Source of the DNA: Actinomycetes bacterium
GTDB taxonomy: Bacteria > Actinomycetota > Humimicrobiia > Humimicrobiales > Humimicrobiaceae
Assembly (NCBI GenBank): GCA_022396035.1
Contig: JAIOXO010000015.1
Coordinates: 1 to 42,071, forward strand
Length of the DNA stretch: 42,071 nucleotides
Direction: 5' to 3'
Shown: in pieces, positions 26,427-34,437 of the stretch
Layout of the letters: the number at the start of each line of letters is the position of its first letter
Numbering within the stretch: position 1 is the first letter of the stretch
Program-made: the position numbers and the translations under genes
Notes under the pieces: generated by a model
Database searches by the model: none
What the model was told of the DNA's origin: nothing
The model's input: the letters and a program-made list of their open reading frames with translations, nothing else

Positions 26427-27281
26427 TTGAATATATTACAGTCAATTATTTTAGGCATAATTCAGGGATTAACCGAGTTTTTTCCAATAAGCAGTTCCGG
26501 CCATCTGGTTATTCTACCTTATCTGTTCAGCTGGGATTATGTGCCCCTTTATTTTACGGTTACCGTGCATTTTGGAACTCTGGTGGCAGTGGTTCTGGTG
26601 TTCTACAGGGATATTGTTAATATAATAAAATCTTTTGTTCTAGCTCTTTTTAAAAAAAACCAGGACCAATCCAGCTTGAAACTGGGGTGGTTTTTGATAT
26701 TAGGTTCCATACCTGCTGCCGCTGCCGGCTTTTTTCTGGAGGATTATGCGGATATGCTTTTTTCCAGCCCGGTAATGGTAGCATTTTTTTTACTGTTAAC
26801 TGCTGCCCTGCTATTTAGCAGTGAACTATGGGGAAAATACCGGTTGCAGAAAATGGCAGTCCAGACTATCAGTGATAAACAAGCGGGGCAAAGATTAACA
26901 CTGGCTAAATCGCTGATTATAGGAGTAGGCCAGGCACTGGCTATAATGCCCGGGGTTTCCAGGTCCGGAGCCACCATATCTTTTGGAAGGTATCTGGGGC
27001 TTAGCCGAAAAAAAAGTGTCCGGTTTTCATTTCTGCTGTCAGTGCCGGTTATATTTGGTTCCTTTTTATTTCAAATAATAAAAATACGCCAGGTAATCTC
27101 CGGAAATGAACCCGGCATGGCTTTGAATCTGGGGCTGGGATTTATTTTCTCTTTTTTAGCAGGGCTTTTTGCTATAAAATTTATGTTAAGACTGGTAGAG
27201 AACAGGAGCCTGAATGTTTTTGCCATATACTGTGTCTGCCTGTCTGTATTGATATTTGTTTTCTATTTTATAAATATGTAA
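26427..27281 (+). CDS. uppP: Undecaprenyl-diphosphatase (UppP/BacA)
   Basis: This 284-residue membrane enzyme recycles undecaprenyl diphosphate, the lipid carrier for peptidoglycan and other wall polymers; the family can give bacitracin resistance. It has the N-terminal GLTEFFPISSSGHL (14-27) and the PGVSRSGAT motif near 174-182, which hold the active residues, and about eight hydrophobic segments. The start is TTG at 26427, since the family begins with this sequence and no ATG is near. There is no ribosome site before it. A TATTAT box at 26416-26421 lies only five bases upstream of the codon, so the transcript may be nearly leaderless. Confidence 0.94.
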   Translation: MNILQSIILGIIQGLTEFFPISSSGHLVILPYLFSWDYVPLYFTVTVHFGTLVAVVLVFYRDIVNIIKSFVLALFKKNQDQSSLKLGWFLILGSIPAAAAGFFLEDYADMLFSSPVMVAFFLLLTAALLFSSELWGKYRLQKMAVQTISDKQAGQRLTLAKSLIIGVGQALAIMPGVSRSGATISFGRYLGLSRKKSVRFSFLLSVPVIFGSFLFQIIKIRQVISGNEPGMALNLGLGFIFSFLAGLFAIKFMLRLVENRSLNVFAIYCVCLSVLIFVFYFINM

Positions 27282-27305
27282 TTACAGGGAGTGATTGTTA
27301 TTATT

Positions 27306-28028
27306 ATGAAAGGCGTTATTTTAGCAGGAGGATTAGGGACCAGGCTGTGGCCTTGTACCAAGGTTACCAATAAGCATTTGCTGCCGGTTTATGATAAGCC
27401 CATGATTTACTATCCGCTGGAGACCATGGTGGATGCAGGGCTGAAAGATATAATGATAGTTACCGGAGGCAATTATGCCGGCGATTTCTTAAGGCTGTTG
27501 GGCAACGGGAGCGAATTTGGATTAAAAGATATAAGTTATACCTATCAGGAAGGTGAGGGAGGCATAGCTGATGCTTTAAAACTTGCTGAAAACTTTGTAG
27601 ATAAAGATAAAATCTTTGTTATGCTGGGTGATAATATTATCCAGGACAATATTGGTAAATATATAAAAGAATTTAATAACCGGGAAGAAGGGGCCCACAT
27701 ATTTTTAAAAGAAGTCCATGATCCCCAGAGGTTCGGGGTGGCGGAAGTAAAAGACGGTAAAGTTTTAAATATTGAGGAGAAACCCAAAAATCCCAGAAGT
27801 AATTATGCGGTGACCGGGCTTTACATGTATGACAATAAGGTTTTTGACATAATAAAGAACCTCAAGCCTTCGGACCGGGGAGAATTTGAAATTACTGATG
27901 TAAACAATCACTATATCCGCCGGGGCAAGATGAGCTATACTGTACTCAAAGGATGGTGGACTGATGCAGGAACTTTTGAATCACTGTATCGGGCCAGCAA
28001 GCTGGTTGCAGAAAAATTCAGGAAATAA
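27306..28028 (+). CDS. Short sugar-phosphate nucleotidyltransferase (RmlA-like)
   Basis: The protein (240 residues from this start) belongs to the glucose-1-phosphate thymidylyltransferase group that makes NDP-sugars for surface polysaccharides. It begins MKGVILAGGLGTRLWP with NKHLLPVYDKPMIYYPL, the nucleotide- and sugar-binding signature; VMLGDNI and EKPKNPRSNYAVTGLYMYD follow. It lacks the final 40-50 residues of full-length RmlA, as in the known short subgroup, so the exact nucleotide and sugar are unknown. An in-frame GTG at 27291 exists, but the ATG at 27306 matches the family start. It follows uppP closely. Its TAA directly abuts the stop of the minus-strand zinc-ribbon gene. Confidence 0.86.
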   Translation: MKGVILAGGLGTRLWPCTKVTNKHLLPVYDKPMIYYPLETMVDAGLKDIMIVTGGNYAGDFLRLLGNGSEFGLKDISYTYQEGEGGIADALKLAENFVDKDKIFVMLGDNIIQDNIGKYIKEFNNREEGAHIFLKEVHDPQRFGVAEVKDGKVLNIEEKPKNPRSNYAVTGLYMYDNKVFDIIKNLKPSDRGEFEITDVNNHYIRRGKMSYTVLKGWWTDAGTFESLYRASKLVAEKFRK

Positions 28029-28220
28029 TTAAATTTTAACTATATTTTTTGAGTGGCAGTAATAACAGGATTTTATATGGCAATCTGATTTCCAGTTTGA
28101 GTCTGAAATCCTGTATAACCACTGGTAACCATTTCCGGATCGGTTAAATTCAGCTGTGCCTTTTTCCCTGGCTACACCTATAAATTTTTCCGTATTTCCG
28201 CAATCCATACATTTATACAC
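28029..28220 (-). CDS. Zinc-ribbon mini-protein of unknown function
   Basis: This 63-residue protein has two cysteine pairs, C4-x2-C7 at the start and C52-x2-C55 near the end (a further Cys at 47), the pattern of a zinc ribbon. The middle has aromatic residues (YQWLYRISD, SNW). I do not recognise a named family. It is likely real: the GTG start at 28220 is preceded by AAAGGA at good spacing, a TATAAT box lies upstream at 28258-28263, and its stop abuts the stop of the convergent nucleotidyltransferase gene exactly. It could bind nucleic acid or a protein partner. Confidence 0.6.
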   Translation of the reverse strand: MYKCMDCGNTEKFIGVAREKGTAEFNRSGNGYQWLYRISDSNWKSDCHIKSCYYCHSKNIVKI

Positions 28221-28257
28221 TATTCTTCCTTTCTGTTATTATCAGTTATTATGGCAT

Positions 28258-28263
28258 ATTATA
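28258..28263 (-). promoter_or_regulatory. -10 box for the zinc-ribbon gene
   Basis: On the minus strand this reads TATAAT. The transcript would start near 28251 and reach the GTG at 28220 after about 30 bases. The -35 region (TTTAAT, 17 bases upstream) is weak. Confidence 0.4.
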
Positions 28264-28310
28264 GTATAAAAACAACAATAATTAAATCATTTTTATAAAA
28301 TTTATTCTAT

Positions 28311-28339
28311 TTGACTTAAAAAAAGCGCTTTGATAATAT
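28311..28339 (+). promoter_or_regulatory. Promoter with palindrome in the spacer, upstream of the 86-aa gene
   Basis: TTGACT (28311-28316), a 17-base spacer and TAATAT (28334-28339) with an extended TG at 28331-28332 make a good promoter. The spacer contains the perfect palindrome AAAGCGCTTT (28322-28331), a possible repressor site. It would serve the 86-aa protein, thioredoxin and DUF72 genes. Confidence 0.5.
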
Positions 28340-28356
28340 CTGATTATTATTAAAAA

Positions 28357-28617
28357 TTGATTACTGAAACTATAGTGAAAGCTTCAACCGAAAAGGTTAA
28401 AGTAAAAATAAAAACAGAATCCTACATAGTTAATGGGAATGTCCATACTATGCCTGGCGGAAGACTTAGTGATTACATAACCAGCCACATAAACAGGTTT
28501 ATTCCGGTAACCGAAGCAGAAGTAGTACCTATTGATGACAGGCTGAATGAAGGTATGGAAAAAAGAGAAGTGGTATTTATAAATACCGAAAAAATAGAAA
28601 TGATAGAGTACCTATAG
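28357..28617 (+). CDS. Conserved-looking hypothetical protein, 86 residues
   Basis: This small soluble protein alternates charged and hydrophobic residues, suggesting a beta-rich domain: VKVKIKTESYIVNGNVHTMPG, in part, then GGRLSDYITSHINRFIPVTEAEV and VVFINTEKIEMIEYL in the second half. The pattern resembles small DUF6812-like proteins, but I am not sure of the family. No catalytic motif is seen. The start is TTG at 28357 or the in-frame GTG at 28375; neither has a strong ribosome site. It has its own promoter with a palindrome in the spacer and lies 28 bases before thioredoxin, so the two are probably co-transcribed. Confidence 0.6.
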   Translation: MITETIVKASTEKVKVKIKTESYIVNGNVHTMPGGRLSDYITSHINRFIPVTEAEVVPIDDRLNEGMEKREVVFINTEKIEMIEYL

Positions 28618-28645
28618 TAAAGGCAATAAATAGAAAGGAAAATCA

Positions 28646-28969
28646 ATGGCAGAGATGATACAATTAACTGATTCTGATTTTGAAGACAAGGTAGTTAATT
28701 CGGATCTACCGGTTTTGGTAGATTTTTGGGCAGTATGGTGTGGGCCCTGTAAGATGATCGCTCCCGAGCTGGAGAAATTAGCCGATGAAAAAGGAGACGC
28801 TCTAAAGATAGGGAAGTTAAATGTGGATGAAAACAGGGACACCGCAATAAAATATGGAATCAGCAGTATTCCTACCCTGCTGTTTTTTAAAGATGGCAAA
28901 ATCGCAAAGAAGCTTATTGGTGCTATGTCCAAAGATAAGATATTAAATGAAATATCTTCCTTCCTTTAA
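28646..28969 (+). CDS. trxA: Thioredoxin
   Basis: This 107-residue protein is a standard cytoplasmic thioredoxin that reduces disulfides. The active site WCGPC is at 31-35, and the cis-proline lies in the SSIPTLLFF segment. The length and fold are typical, with no signal peptide or extra domain. GAAAGGA precedes the ATG. Its stop overlaps the start of the DUF72 gene by one base. No thioredoxin reductase gene is in the window. Confidence 0.96.
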   Translation: MAEMIQLTDSDFEDKVVNSDLPVLVDFWAVWCGPCKMIAPELEKLADEKGDALKIGKLNVDENRDTAIKYGISSIPTLLFFKDGKIAKKLIGAMSKDKILNEISSFL

Positions 28970-29769
28970 TGGCACAAATTTTTCTAGGTACCTCCGGGTA
29001 TAAATATAAGGATTGGATAGGGGAGTACTATCCACAGGACATGGATAGTAAAGAAAACCTTTTCTATTATGGAAGGGATTTTAATACAGTAGAGATAAAT
29101 TTTACTTATTACTCCCTGCCCAATCCTTACATATTTTTAAATATGGTTAAAAAAGCAAAACCCGGCTTTTTATTTTCCATTAAGGCCCATAGTTCCATGA
29201 CTCACCATAGAAATTTTACCGACCAGCAGCGACAGCAGTTTTTTCAATCACTCAAGCCCTTGCAGGATAACTCAATGCTGGGATGTCTGTTGTTTCAATT
29301 TCCATATTCCTTTAAATTCAATAAAAAAAATGCCCAATACTTAGAAGAAATAGGGGAAAAATTTGGCGAGTACCCCTCAGTTATAGAGTTCAGGCATAAT
29401 TCATGGTTAAGGGAAGAAGTATTTAATTTGATGGCAAAAAGCAATCTTGCTTTTTGCAATGTTGATGAGCCTGGTTTGCCCGGATTACTGCCGCCAACAG
29501 AAATTAATGTTGGCGATATTTCTTATATAAGGTTCCATGGCCGTAACAGGAAAAACTGGTGGAACCATGAACAGGCTTACCAGCGGTATGATTATGCCTA
29601 TACCCTTAAGGAATTATCAGAATGGATACCCAGGATTGAACATATGGCTTCCAAACCCGGAAAAATATTTATATATTTTAATAACCATTACCGGGCCAAA
29701 GCAGTAAAATCAGCCAGAGTTCTGGCAGGTTTACTTAAAGAAAGCCATATTATTACTTCACAAAATTAA
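28969..29769 (+). CDS. DUF72 (YecE-like) family protein
   Basis: This 266-residue protein belongs to the DUF72/YecE family, a TIM-barrel-like fold of unknown function. Family features are the N-terminal FLGTSGYKYKDW, FNTVEINFTYYSLP, LLFQFPYSFK, VIEFRHNSW, YIRFHGRN and the C-terminal IFIYFNNHYRAKA. The many conserved charged and aromatic residues suggest an enzyme active site, possibly with a metal, but no reaction is established. The ATG overlaps the thioredoxin stop, so a redox link is possible but unproven. Confidence 0.9.
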   Translation: MAQIFLGTSGYKYKDWIGEYYPQDMDSKENLFYYGRDFNTVEINFTYYSLPNPYIFLNMVKKAKPGFLFSIKAHSSMTHHRNFTDQQRQQFFQSLKPLQDNSMLGCLLFQFPYSFKFNKKNAQYLEEIGEKFGEYPSVIEFRHNSWLREEVFNLMAKSNLAFCNVDEPGLPGLLPPTEINVGDISYIRFHGRNRKNWWNHEQAYQRYDYAYTLKELSEWIPRIEHMASKPGKIFIYFNNHYRAKAVKSARVLAGLLKESHIITSQN

Positions 29770-29785
29770 CCTAATTATATAAAAT
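29757..29785 (+). promoter_or_regulatory. Possible promoter for ileS
   Basis: TTCACA (29757-29762), a 17-base spacer and TAAAAT (29780-29785) would start a transcript near 29792, about 36 bases before ileS. That leader is too short for a T-box, so no tRNA-sensing switch controls this synthetase here. Confidence 0.4.
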
Positions 29786-29827
29786 CTATTAAGCAGTTTT
29801 GGCAATAGCTTATAGAAAGTTAGTTTT

Positions 29828-32800
29828 ATGTTTAAGAGAGTAGAGGCAAAAGTAAATTTAGTAGAGATGGAAGAAAGAATCCTGAAGTTCTGGAAGGATG
29901 CCCGGGTTTTTGAAAAGAGCCTTCAAAAGAACAAACATAATAAAAAATTTGTCTTCTATGAAGGTCCCCCTACAGCAAATGGTGCCCCGGGAGTCCATCA
30001 TGTGTTATCCAGGGTGTTTAAGGATATATTTCCCCGGTATAAAACCATGAAAGGCTATTATGTCCCCAGAAAAGCAGGCTGGGATACCCACGGGTTACCG
30101 GTTGAGCTGGAGATTGAAAAAAAATTAAATATAAATTCAAAGAAAGAAATTGAAGAAATAGGCATCGAGAAATTTAACCGGTTATGCAAACAGAGCGTAA
30201 TGCGCTATGAAGAAGAATGGAAAAAAATGACTGAGCGCATAGGCTTCTGGATTGATATGGATAATGCTTATTATACTTTTACCAATGATTATATTGAAAC
30301 TATATGGTGGATACTTAAAACAGTATGGGACAAGGATCTTCTATACCAGGGGCACAAGATTGTGCCTTATTGTACCCGATGCGGTACGGCTCTATCCTCA
30401 CATGAAATAGCCCTGGGATACAAGGAGGTTATTGACAAAACTATTGTGGTAAAGTTTAAGCTGAAGGAAAAGAAGAATTGTTATCTTCTGGTTTGGACTA
30501 CCACCCCCTGGACCCTGGTGTCCAATGTAGGCTGCGCTATAAACCCGAAAGCAACTTATGCAGAGGTTGAATTTGAGGACCAGTGCCTGGTTCTGGCCGG
30601 GGACCTGGTGGAAAGTGTATTTGGGGAAGAAGACAGCTACAGGGTTATCCGTAAATTTAGCGGTAAAGAACTGGTGGGTAAAAAATATGAGCCCATTTAT
30701 GATTATGCCGAGGACAGCACCCGGGCCTATAAGGTGGTGCCTGGCGACTTTGTCTCTACCCGGGAGGGTACAGGGATTGTACATATAGCCCCTGCCTTTG
30801 GTGAAGATGATATGAGTGTAGGGTTAAAAAACAACCTTCCTGTAGTGCAGATGGTTGACTATGATGGGAAATTCAAGCCAGAGGTAGACCAGTTTGCAAA
30901 AATGGGAATAGAGGAATCCAATCCGGTCATAATTGATGATTTAAAGAAAAGAAATCTGTTGTTCAGCTTTGAAAACCACAAGCACTCCTATCCTTTTTGT
31001 TGGAGGTGTGACAGCAGATTGATCTATTATGCTAAAAAAAGCTGGTACATAAGAACTTCTAAAATAAAGCAGCAGCTGCTGGACTCCAACCAAAAAGTTA
31101 ACTGGTACCCGGAACATATAAAATATGGAAGATTCGGTAAATGGCTGGAGAATAATATAGACTGGGCCTTAACCAGGGAACGTTACTGGGGAACCCCGTT
31201 ACCCATATGGGAAGATGAAAATGGTCACCGGGTATGTATAGGCAGCATACAGGAATTAAAACAAATGGCAGTGGAAGAATTTGATGAACTGGACCTCCAC
31301 CGGCCCTATGTAGATAATGTAAAAGTCAAATGCCCTCAATGCGGGCAGCATATGCACAGGGTTACCGAGGTAATAGATGTATGGTTTGATTCGGGCTCAA
31401 TGCCTTTTGCCCAGTTTCATTATCCTTTTGAGAACCAGGAGTTGTTTAAGGAAAGTTTTCCTGCCGATTTTATATGTGAGGCCATTGATCAAACCAGAGG
31501 CTGGTTTTATACCATGCTGGCTATATCTACTTTCCTGTTTAAACAATCAAGTTACAAGAATGTATTGTGTCTGGGCCTGATAAATGATGAAAATGGACAG
31601 AAAATGAGCAAGTCCAGGGGCAATATAGTGGAGCCCTGGAAAATACTGAACAAACAGGGCGCAGATGCTCTCAGGTGGTACTTTTTTACGGCAGTATCCC
31701 CCTGGCTGCCCAAAAATTTTTCAGTCAGTTCGGTAGATGAAGTAATCAGGAAGTTTATCCTTACCCTGTGGAACACTTATTCGTTCTTTGTAATCTATGC
31801 CAATATAGATAATTTTGATCCGGCAAAACACCATCTTAAAGTGGAAGACAGGCAGGAGATTGATAGGTGGATAATATCGGAATTAAATAAGACTGTAAAA
31901 GAGGTAAACAGATTGTTGGATGACTATAATGTTACTGACAGCGGAAGGCTTATACAGGATTTTGTAGACAATTTATCCAACTGGTATGTAAGGAGAAGCA
32001 GGAGGAGATTCTGGAAAAGCGGCACCGATAAAGAAAAAATCAGCGCCTATAAGACCCTTTATGAATGCCTTACTACCGTGGCCTTGCTGTGTGCACCCTA
32101 TGTACCATTTATAAGCGAAGAAATATATCAGAATCTGGTAGTGGGAATGGACCAGGATAAGGTCAGTGTTCATCTTCAGGATTATCCTGAAGATGATATG
32201 GAACTCATAGATGAACAATTAAGTTTTAATATGGAGATAGCCAGAAAAGTGGTAGGTCTGGGTAGAACCATAAGAAACAAACTGAATATAAAGACCAGGC
32301 AGCCGCTTTCTGAGGTTATAATCTATTTTGATGTAGATAAAAAAGTTACTGAAGCCATACGTCATTTTGAGCCCATAATAAAAGAAGAGCTAAATGTTAA
32401 ACAGGTAAATATCCTGGACGACAGGGGGCAGCTGGTAAGTTATGACATTAAACCTAACTTGAAGCTTTTGGGGTCCAAATACGGGGCCATGGTACCTAAA
32501 ATAAAGCAAAGCCTGGAAGAGATGAACCCGGCTATGGTAGCCCTTAAATCAGAAAGCAGCAAGAAGATATCTATGATGGTAGATGGAAAACACATAGATC
32601 TGGAACCTGATGAGGTTCTGGTGGATATTGTAAACAAAGAGGGGCTGGGAATAGAGAGCGACGGAACCTTTACCATCGGCCTTCCTTCAGAGATAGAACC
32701 CGGACTTCTTGAGGAGGGTTTTGCCAGGGAACTGGTACATCAGATCCAGAACCTTAGAAAAGAAGCTGATTTTAAGATTGAAAACACCATAAACACTTAC

Positions 32801-32977
32801 ATAGATTGTGGACCGGAAGAGAAAAAGATAATTAAAAAATATGATGATTATATAAAGAAAGAAACACTTACCCAGAAACTGAATTTTGGTAAGAAAGAGG
32901 AGTGCTTTAACCGGGAGGCGGAAGTTGACGGATCCAGTATGACCATTGCTATAGTAGTGGTGGGAAGTATTGTATGA
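29828..32977 (+). CDS. ileS: Isoleucyl-tRNA synthetase, type 2, with GXHH signature
   Basis: This 1049-residue enzyme charges tRNA-Ile. It has the class I fold with an editing domain, WDTHGLPVE (85-93), LTRERYWGTPLPIW and the KMSKS motif in KMSKSRGNIV near 591. The length and sequence fit the type 2 (eukaryote-like) group, which usually resists mupirocin. The first signature, normally HXGH, reads GVHH at 55-58 (29990-30001), so the His and Gly positions are swapped. This altered form is reported in some type 2 enzymes and gives extreme mupirocin resistance without loss of activity. The C-terminal part is the usual anticodon-binding and tail region. The stop overlaps lspA by four bases. Confidence 0.97.
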   Translation: MFKRVEAKVNLVEMEERILKFWKDARVFEKSLQKNKHNKKFVFYEGPPTANGAPGVHHVLSRVFKDIFPRYKTMKGYYVPRKAGWDTHGLPVELEIEKKLNINSKKEIEEIGIEKFNRLCKQSVMRYEEEWKKMTERIGFWIDMDNAYYTFTNDYIETIWWILKTVWDKDLLYQGHKIVPYCTRCGTALSSHEIALGYKEVIDKTIVVKFKLKEKKNCYLLVWTTTPWTLVSNVGCAINPKATYAEVEFEDQCLVLAGDLVESVFGEEDSYRVIRKFSGKELVGKKYEPIYDYAEDSTRAYKVVPGDFVSTREGTGIVHIAPAFGEDDMSVGLKNNLPVVQMVDYDGKFKPEVDQFAKMGIEESNPVIIDDLKKRNLLFSFENHKHSYPFCWRCDSRLIYYAKKSWYIRTSKIKQQLLDSNQKVNWYPEHIKYGRFGKWLENNIDWALTRERYWGTPLPIWEDENGHRVCIGSIQELKQMAVEEFDELDLHRPYVDNVKVKCPQCGQHMHRVTEVIDVWFDSGSMPFAQFHYPFENQELFKESFPADFICEAIDQTRGWFYTMLAISTFLFKQSSYKNVLCLGLINDENGQKMSKSRGNIVEPWKILNKQGADALRWYFFTAVSPWLPKNFSVSSVDEVIRKFILTLWNTYSFFVIYANIDNFDPAKHHLKVEDRQEIDRWIISELNKTVKEVNRLLDDYNVTDSGRLIQDFVDNLSNWYVRRSRRRFWKSGTDKEKISAYKTLYECLTTVALLCAPYVPFISEEIYQNLVVGMDQDKVSVHLQDYPEDDMELIDEQLSFNMEIARKVVGLGRTIRNKLNIKTRQPLSEVIIYFDVDKKVTEAIRHFEPIIKEELNVKQVNILDDRGQLVSYDIKPNLKLLGSKYGAMVPKIKQSLEEMNPAMVALKSESSKKISMMVDGKHIDLEPDEVLVDIVNKEGLGIESDGTFTIGLPSEIEPGLLEEGFARELVHQIQNLRKEADFKIENTINTYIDCGPEEKKIIKKYDDYIKKETLTQKLNFGKKEECFNREAEVDGSSMTIAIVVVGSIV

Positions 32978-33465
32978 AAATAAGCAATAATAATAAATTA
33001 TTAAACACAGTTTTTGTTCTGGTAGCAGTTATTGTACTGGCCGCAGATCAGTATACCAAGTACTGGATAAAAATAAACCTTCCCACCTCCAGTTCCATTG
33101 AAGTGGTACCCAATTTTTTTTATATCACCCATATAAAAAATACGGGAGCCGCCTTTGGGCTTTTCCCCAATGGAACCCAGGTGTTAATAATCATCTCCAT
33201 AATAGCTATACTTCTTATAATAGTAATAAAGATTATACTCAAGATTAAATCCTATTTTTTCAATATTGCCCTGGGCCTTATAATGGGGGGAGCTTTGGGC
33301 AATCTGGTAGACCGTTATTTTATTGGCGAAGTTACTGATTTTTTATATATAGTTTATTGGCCCATATTCAATATAGCGGACAGCTCGGCGGTAGTAGGAT
33401 TTGCTATTATGGTTATAATTTTATTTAAGGAATTTTTTAAAAAAGATGGGGCAGTTAAGCAGTGA
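32974..33465 (+). CDS. lspA: Lipoprotein signal peptidase (signal peptidase II)
   Basis: This 163-residue membrane protease removes signal peptides from lipoproteins after lipid addition. It has four hydrophobic segments and the two catalytic aspartates: D113 in GNLVDR and D136 in FNIADSS. The KNTGAAFGLF segment (55-64) is also typical. The window has at least one likely substrate, the lipoprotein at 21675-22262. The ATG overlaps the ileS stop (ATGA), and the stop overlaps the GTG of the next gene. The ileS-lspA-rluD order is common in bacteria. Confidence 0.95.
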   Translation: MKISNNNKLLNTVFVLVAVIVLAADQYTKYWIKINLPTSSSIEVVPNFFYITHIKNTGAAFGLFPNGTQVLIIISIIAILLIIVIKIILKIKSYFFNIALGLIMGGALGNLVDRYFIGEVTDFLYIVYWPIFNIADSSAVVGFAIMVIILFKEFFKKDGAVKQ

Positions 33466-34406
33466 ACTCTAAACCTCTGGAGTTTGTAGTAACCGCTCAG
33501 GAACAGGGCAAAAGAATTGACCGGTTTCTTTCCGAAAATATTAACCGGATAACCCGAAGCCAGATTTCAATATTAATGGAACAGGGCAAGGTCAGGGTCA
33601 ATCAGCAATCAGTAACCAAAAGTTACAGAATCAAGGAAGGCGACAGAATCTATGTCCTGGATCTGGTAAAGGATGATTCGCCTAAACTGGAGCCGGAGAA
33701 CCTAAATTTAAACATTCTGTATGAGGACAAATATCTGATGGTGGTATCCAAGCCTGCGGGAATGGTATGCCATCCAGGGCCCGGCCACAGCCGGCATACC
33801 CTGGTTAATGCCCTGCTCTATCATAGCCAGAAGCTGTCGGATAGGGGGGAAGGGGATCGTCCAGGGATTGTGCACCGGCTGGATAAGGATACATCAGGCC
33901 TGGTAGTAGTGGCAAAAGATAATCATACCCATCAACTTTTATCTGATTTGTTTAAATCCAGGCAGGTAAAAAAGATATACTGGGCATTGGTATGGGGCAA
34001 TTTTAGCGAAAAGAAGGGAATGATAAGCCTGCCTCTTTCCCGGTCTGCAAAAGACCGTAAAAAGATAGCAGTTAGTTCGGACCGGGGAAGGCAGGCCAGC
34101 ACAGAATTTGAGATCAGGGAGCAATTCAACCAGTGCAGCTGGCTGAGCATAAATTTAAAAACAGGCAGAACTCACCAGATTAGAGTGCATATGAATTATA
34201 TCGACCATCCGGTTATAGGGGATAATACATATAGAAATAAGGAATCTGCAGGACTTGCCCAGACTCTTGGATTATCCAGGCAGTTTCTGCATGCCATAAA
34301 AATAGAATTTGTGCACCCCATCAAAAAAACCGGGATAAAGGTAGAGGACAGTCTGCCCGCTGAATTGCAATCAGTTCTGGATAGACTTATCCTTAATAAG
34401 CAATAA
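33462..34406 (+). CDS. rluD: Ribosomal large-subunit pseudouridine synthase, RluD/RluA family
   Basis: This 314-residue protein modifies uridines in 23S rRNA. It has an N-terminal S4 RNA-binding domain (about 17-65, RIDRFLSENI and GKVRVNQQSVTKSYRIKEGD) and the catalytic motif HRLDKDTSG (138-146) with Asp141. The C-terminal GRTHQIRVHM segment is also present. The two-domain layout fits RluD-like enzymes, but the exact target uridines cannot be read. The start is GTG at 33462, overlapping the lspA stop (GTGA). Confidence 0.93.
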   Translation: MNSKPLEFVVTAQEQGKRIDRFLSENINRITRSQISILMEQGKVRVNQQSVTKSYRIKEGDRIYVLDLVKDDSPKLEPENLNLNILYEDKYLMVVSKPAGMVCHPGPGHSRHTLVNALLYHSQKLSDRGEGDRPGIVHRLDKDTSGLVVVAKDNHTHQLLSDLFKSRQVKKIYWALVWGNFSEKKGMISLPLSRSAKDRKKIAVSSDRGRQASTEFEIREQFNQCSWLSINLKTGRTHQIRVHMNYIDHPVIGDNTYRNKESAGLAQTLGLSRQFLHAIKIEFVHPIKKTGIKVEDSLPAELQSVLDRLILNKQ

Positions 34407-34437
34407 TGCAGTTTATATCATTAAGGAAGGTATCAAT

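Noticed and set aside
27291-27305. GTG start for the nucleotidyltransferase gene
   Set aside because: The ATG at 27306 matches the family N-terminus, and the GGGAG ribosome site touches the GTG, so it could not serve it.
29770-29827. T-box leader before ileS
   Set aside because: The whole gap is 58 bases and has no T-box sequence or terminator.
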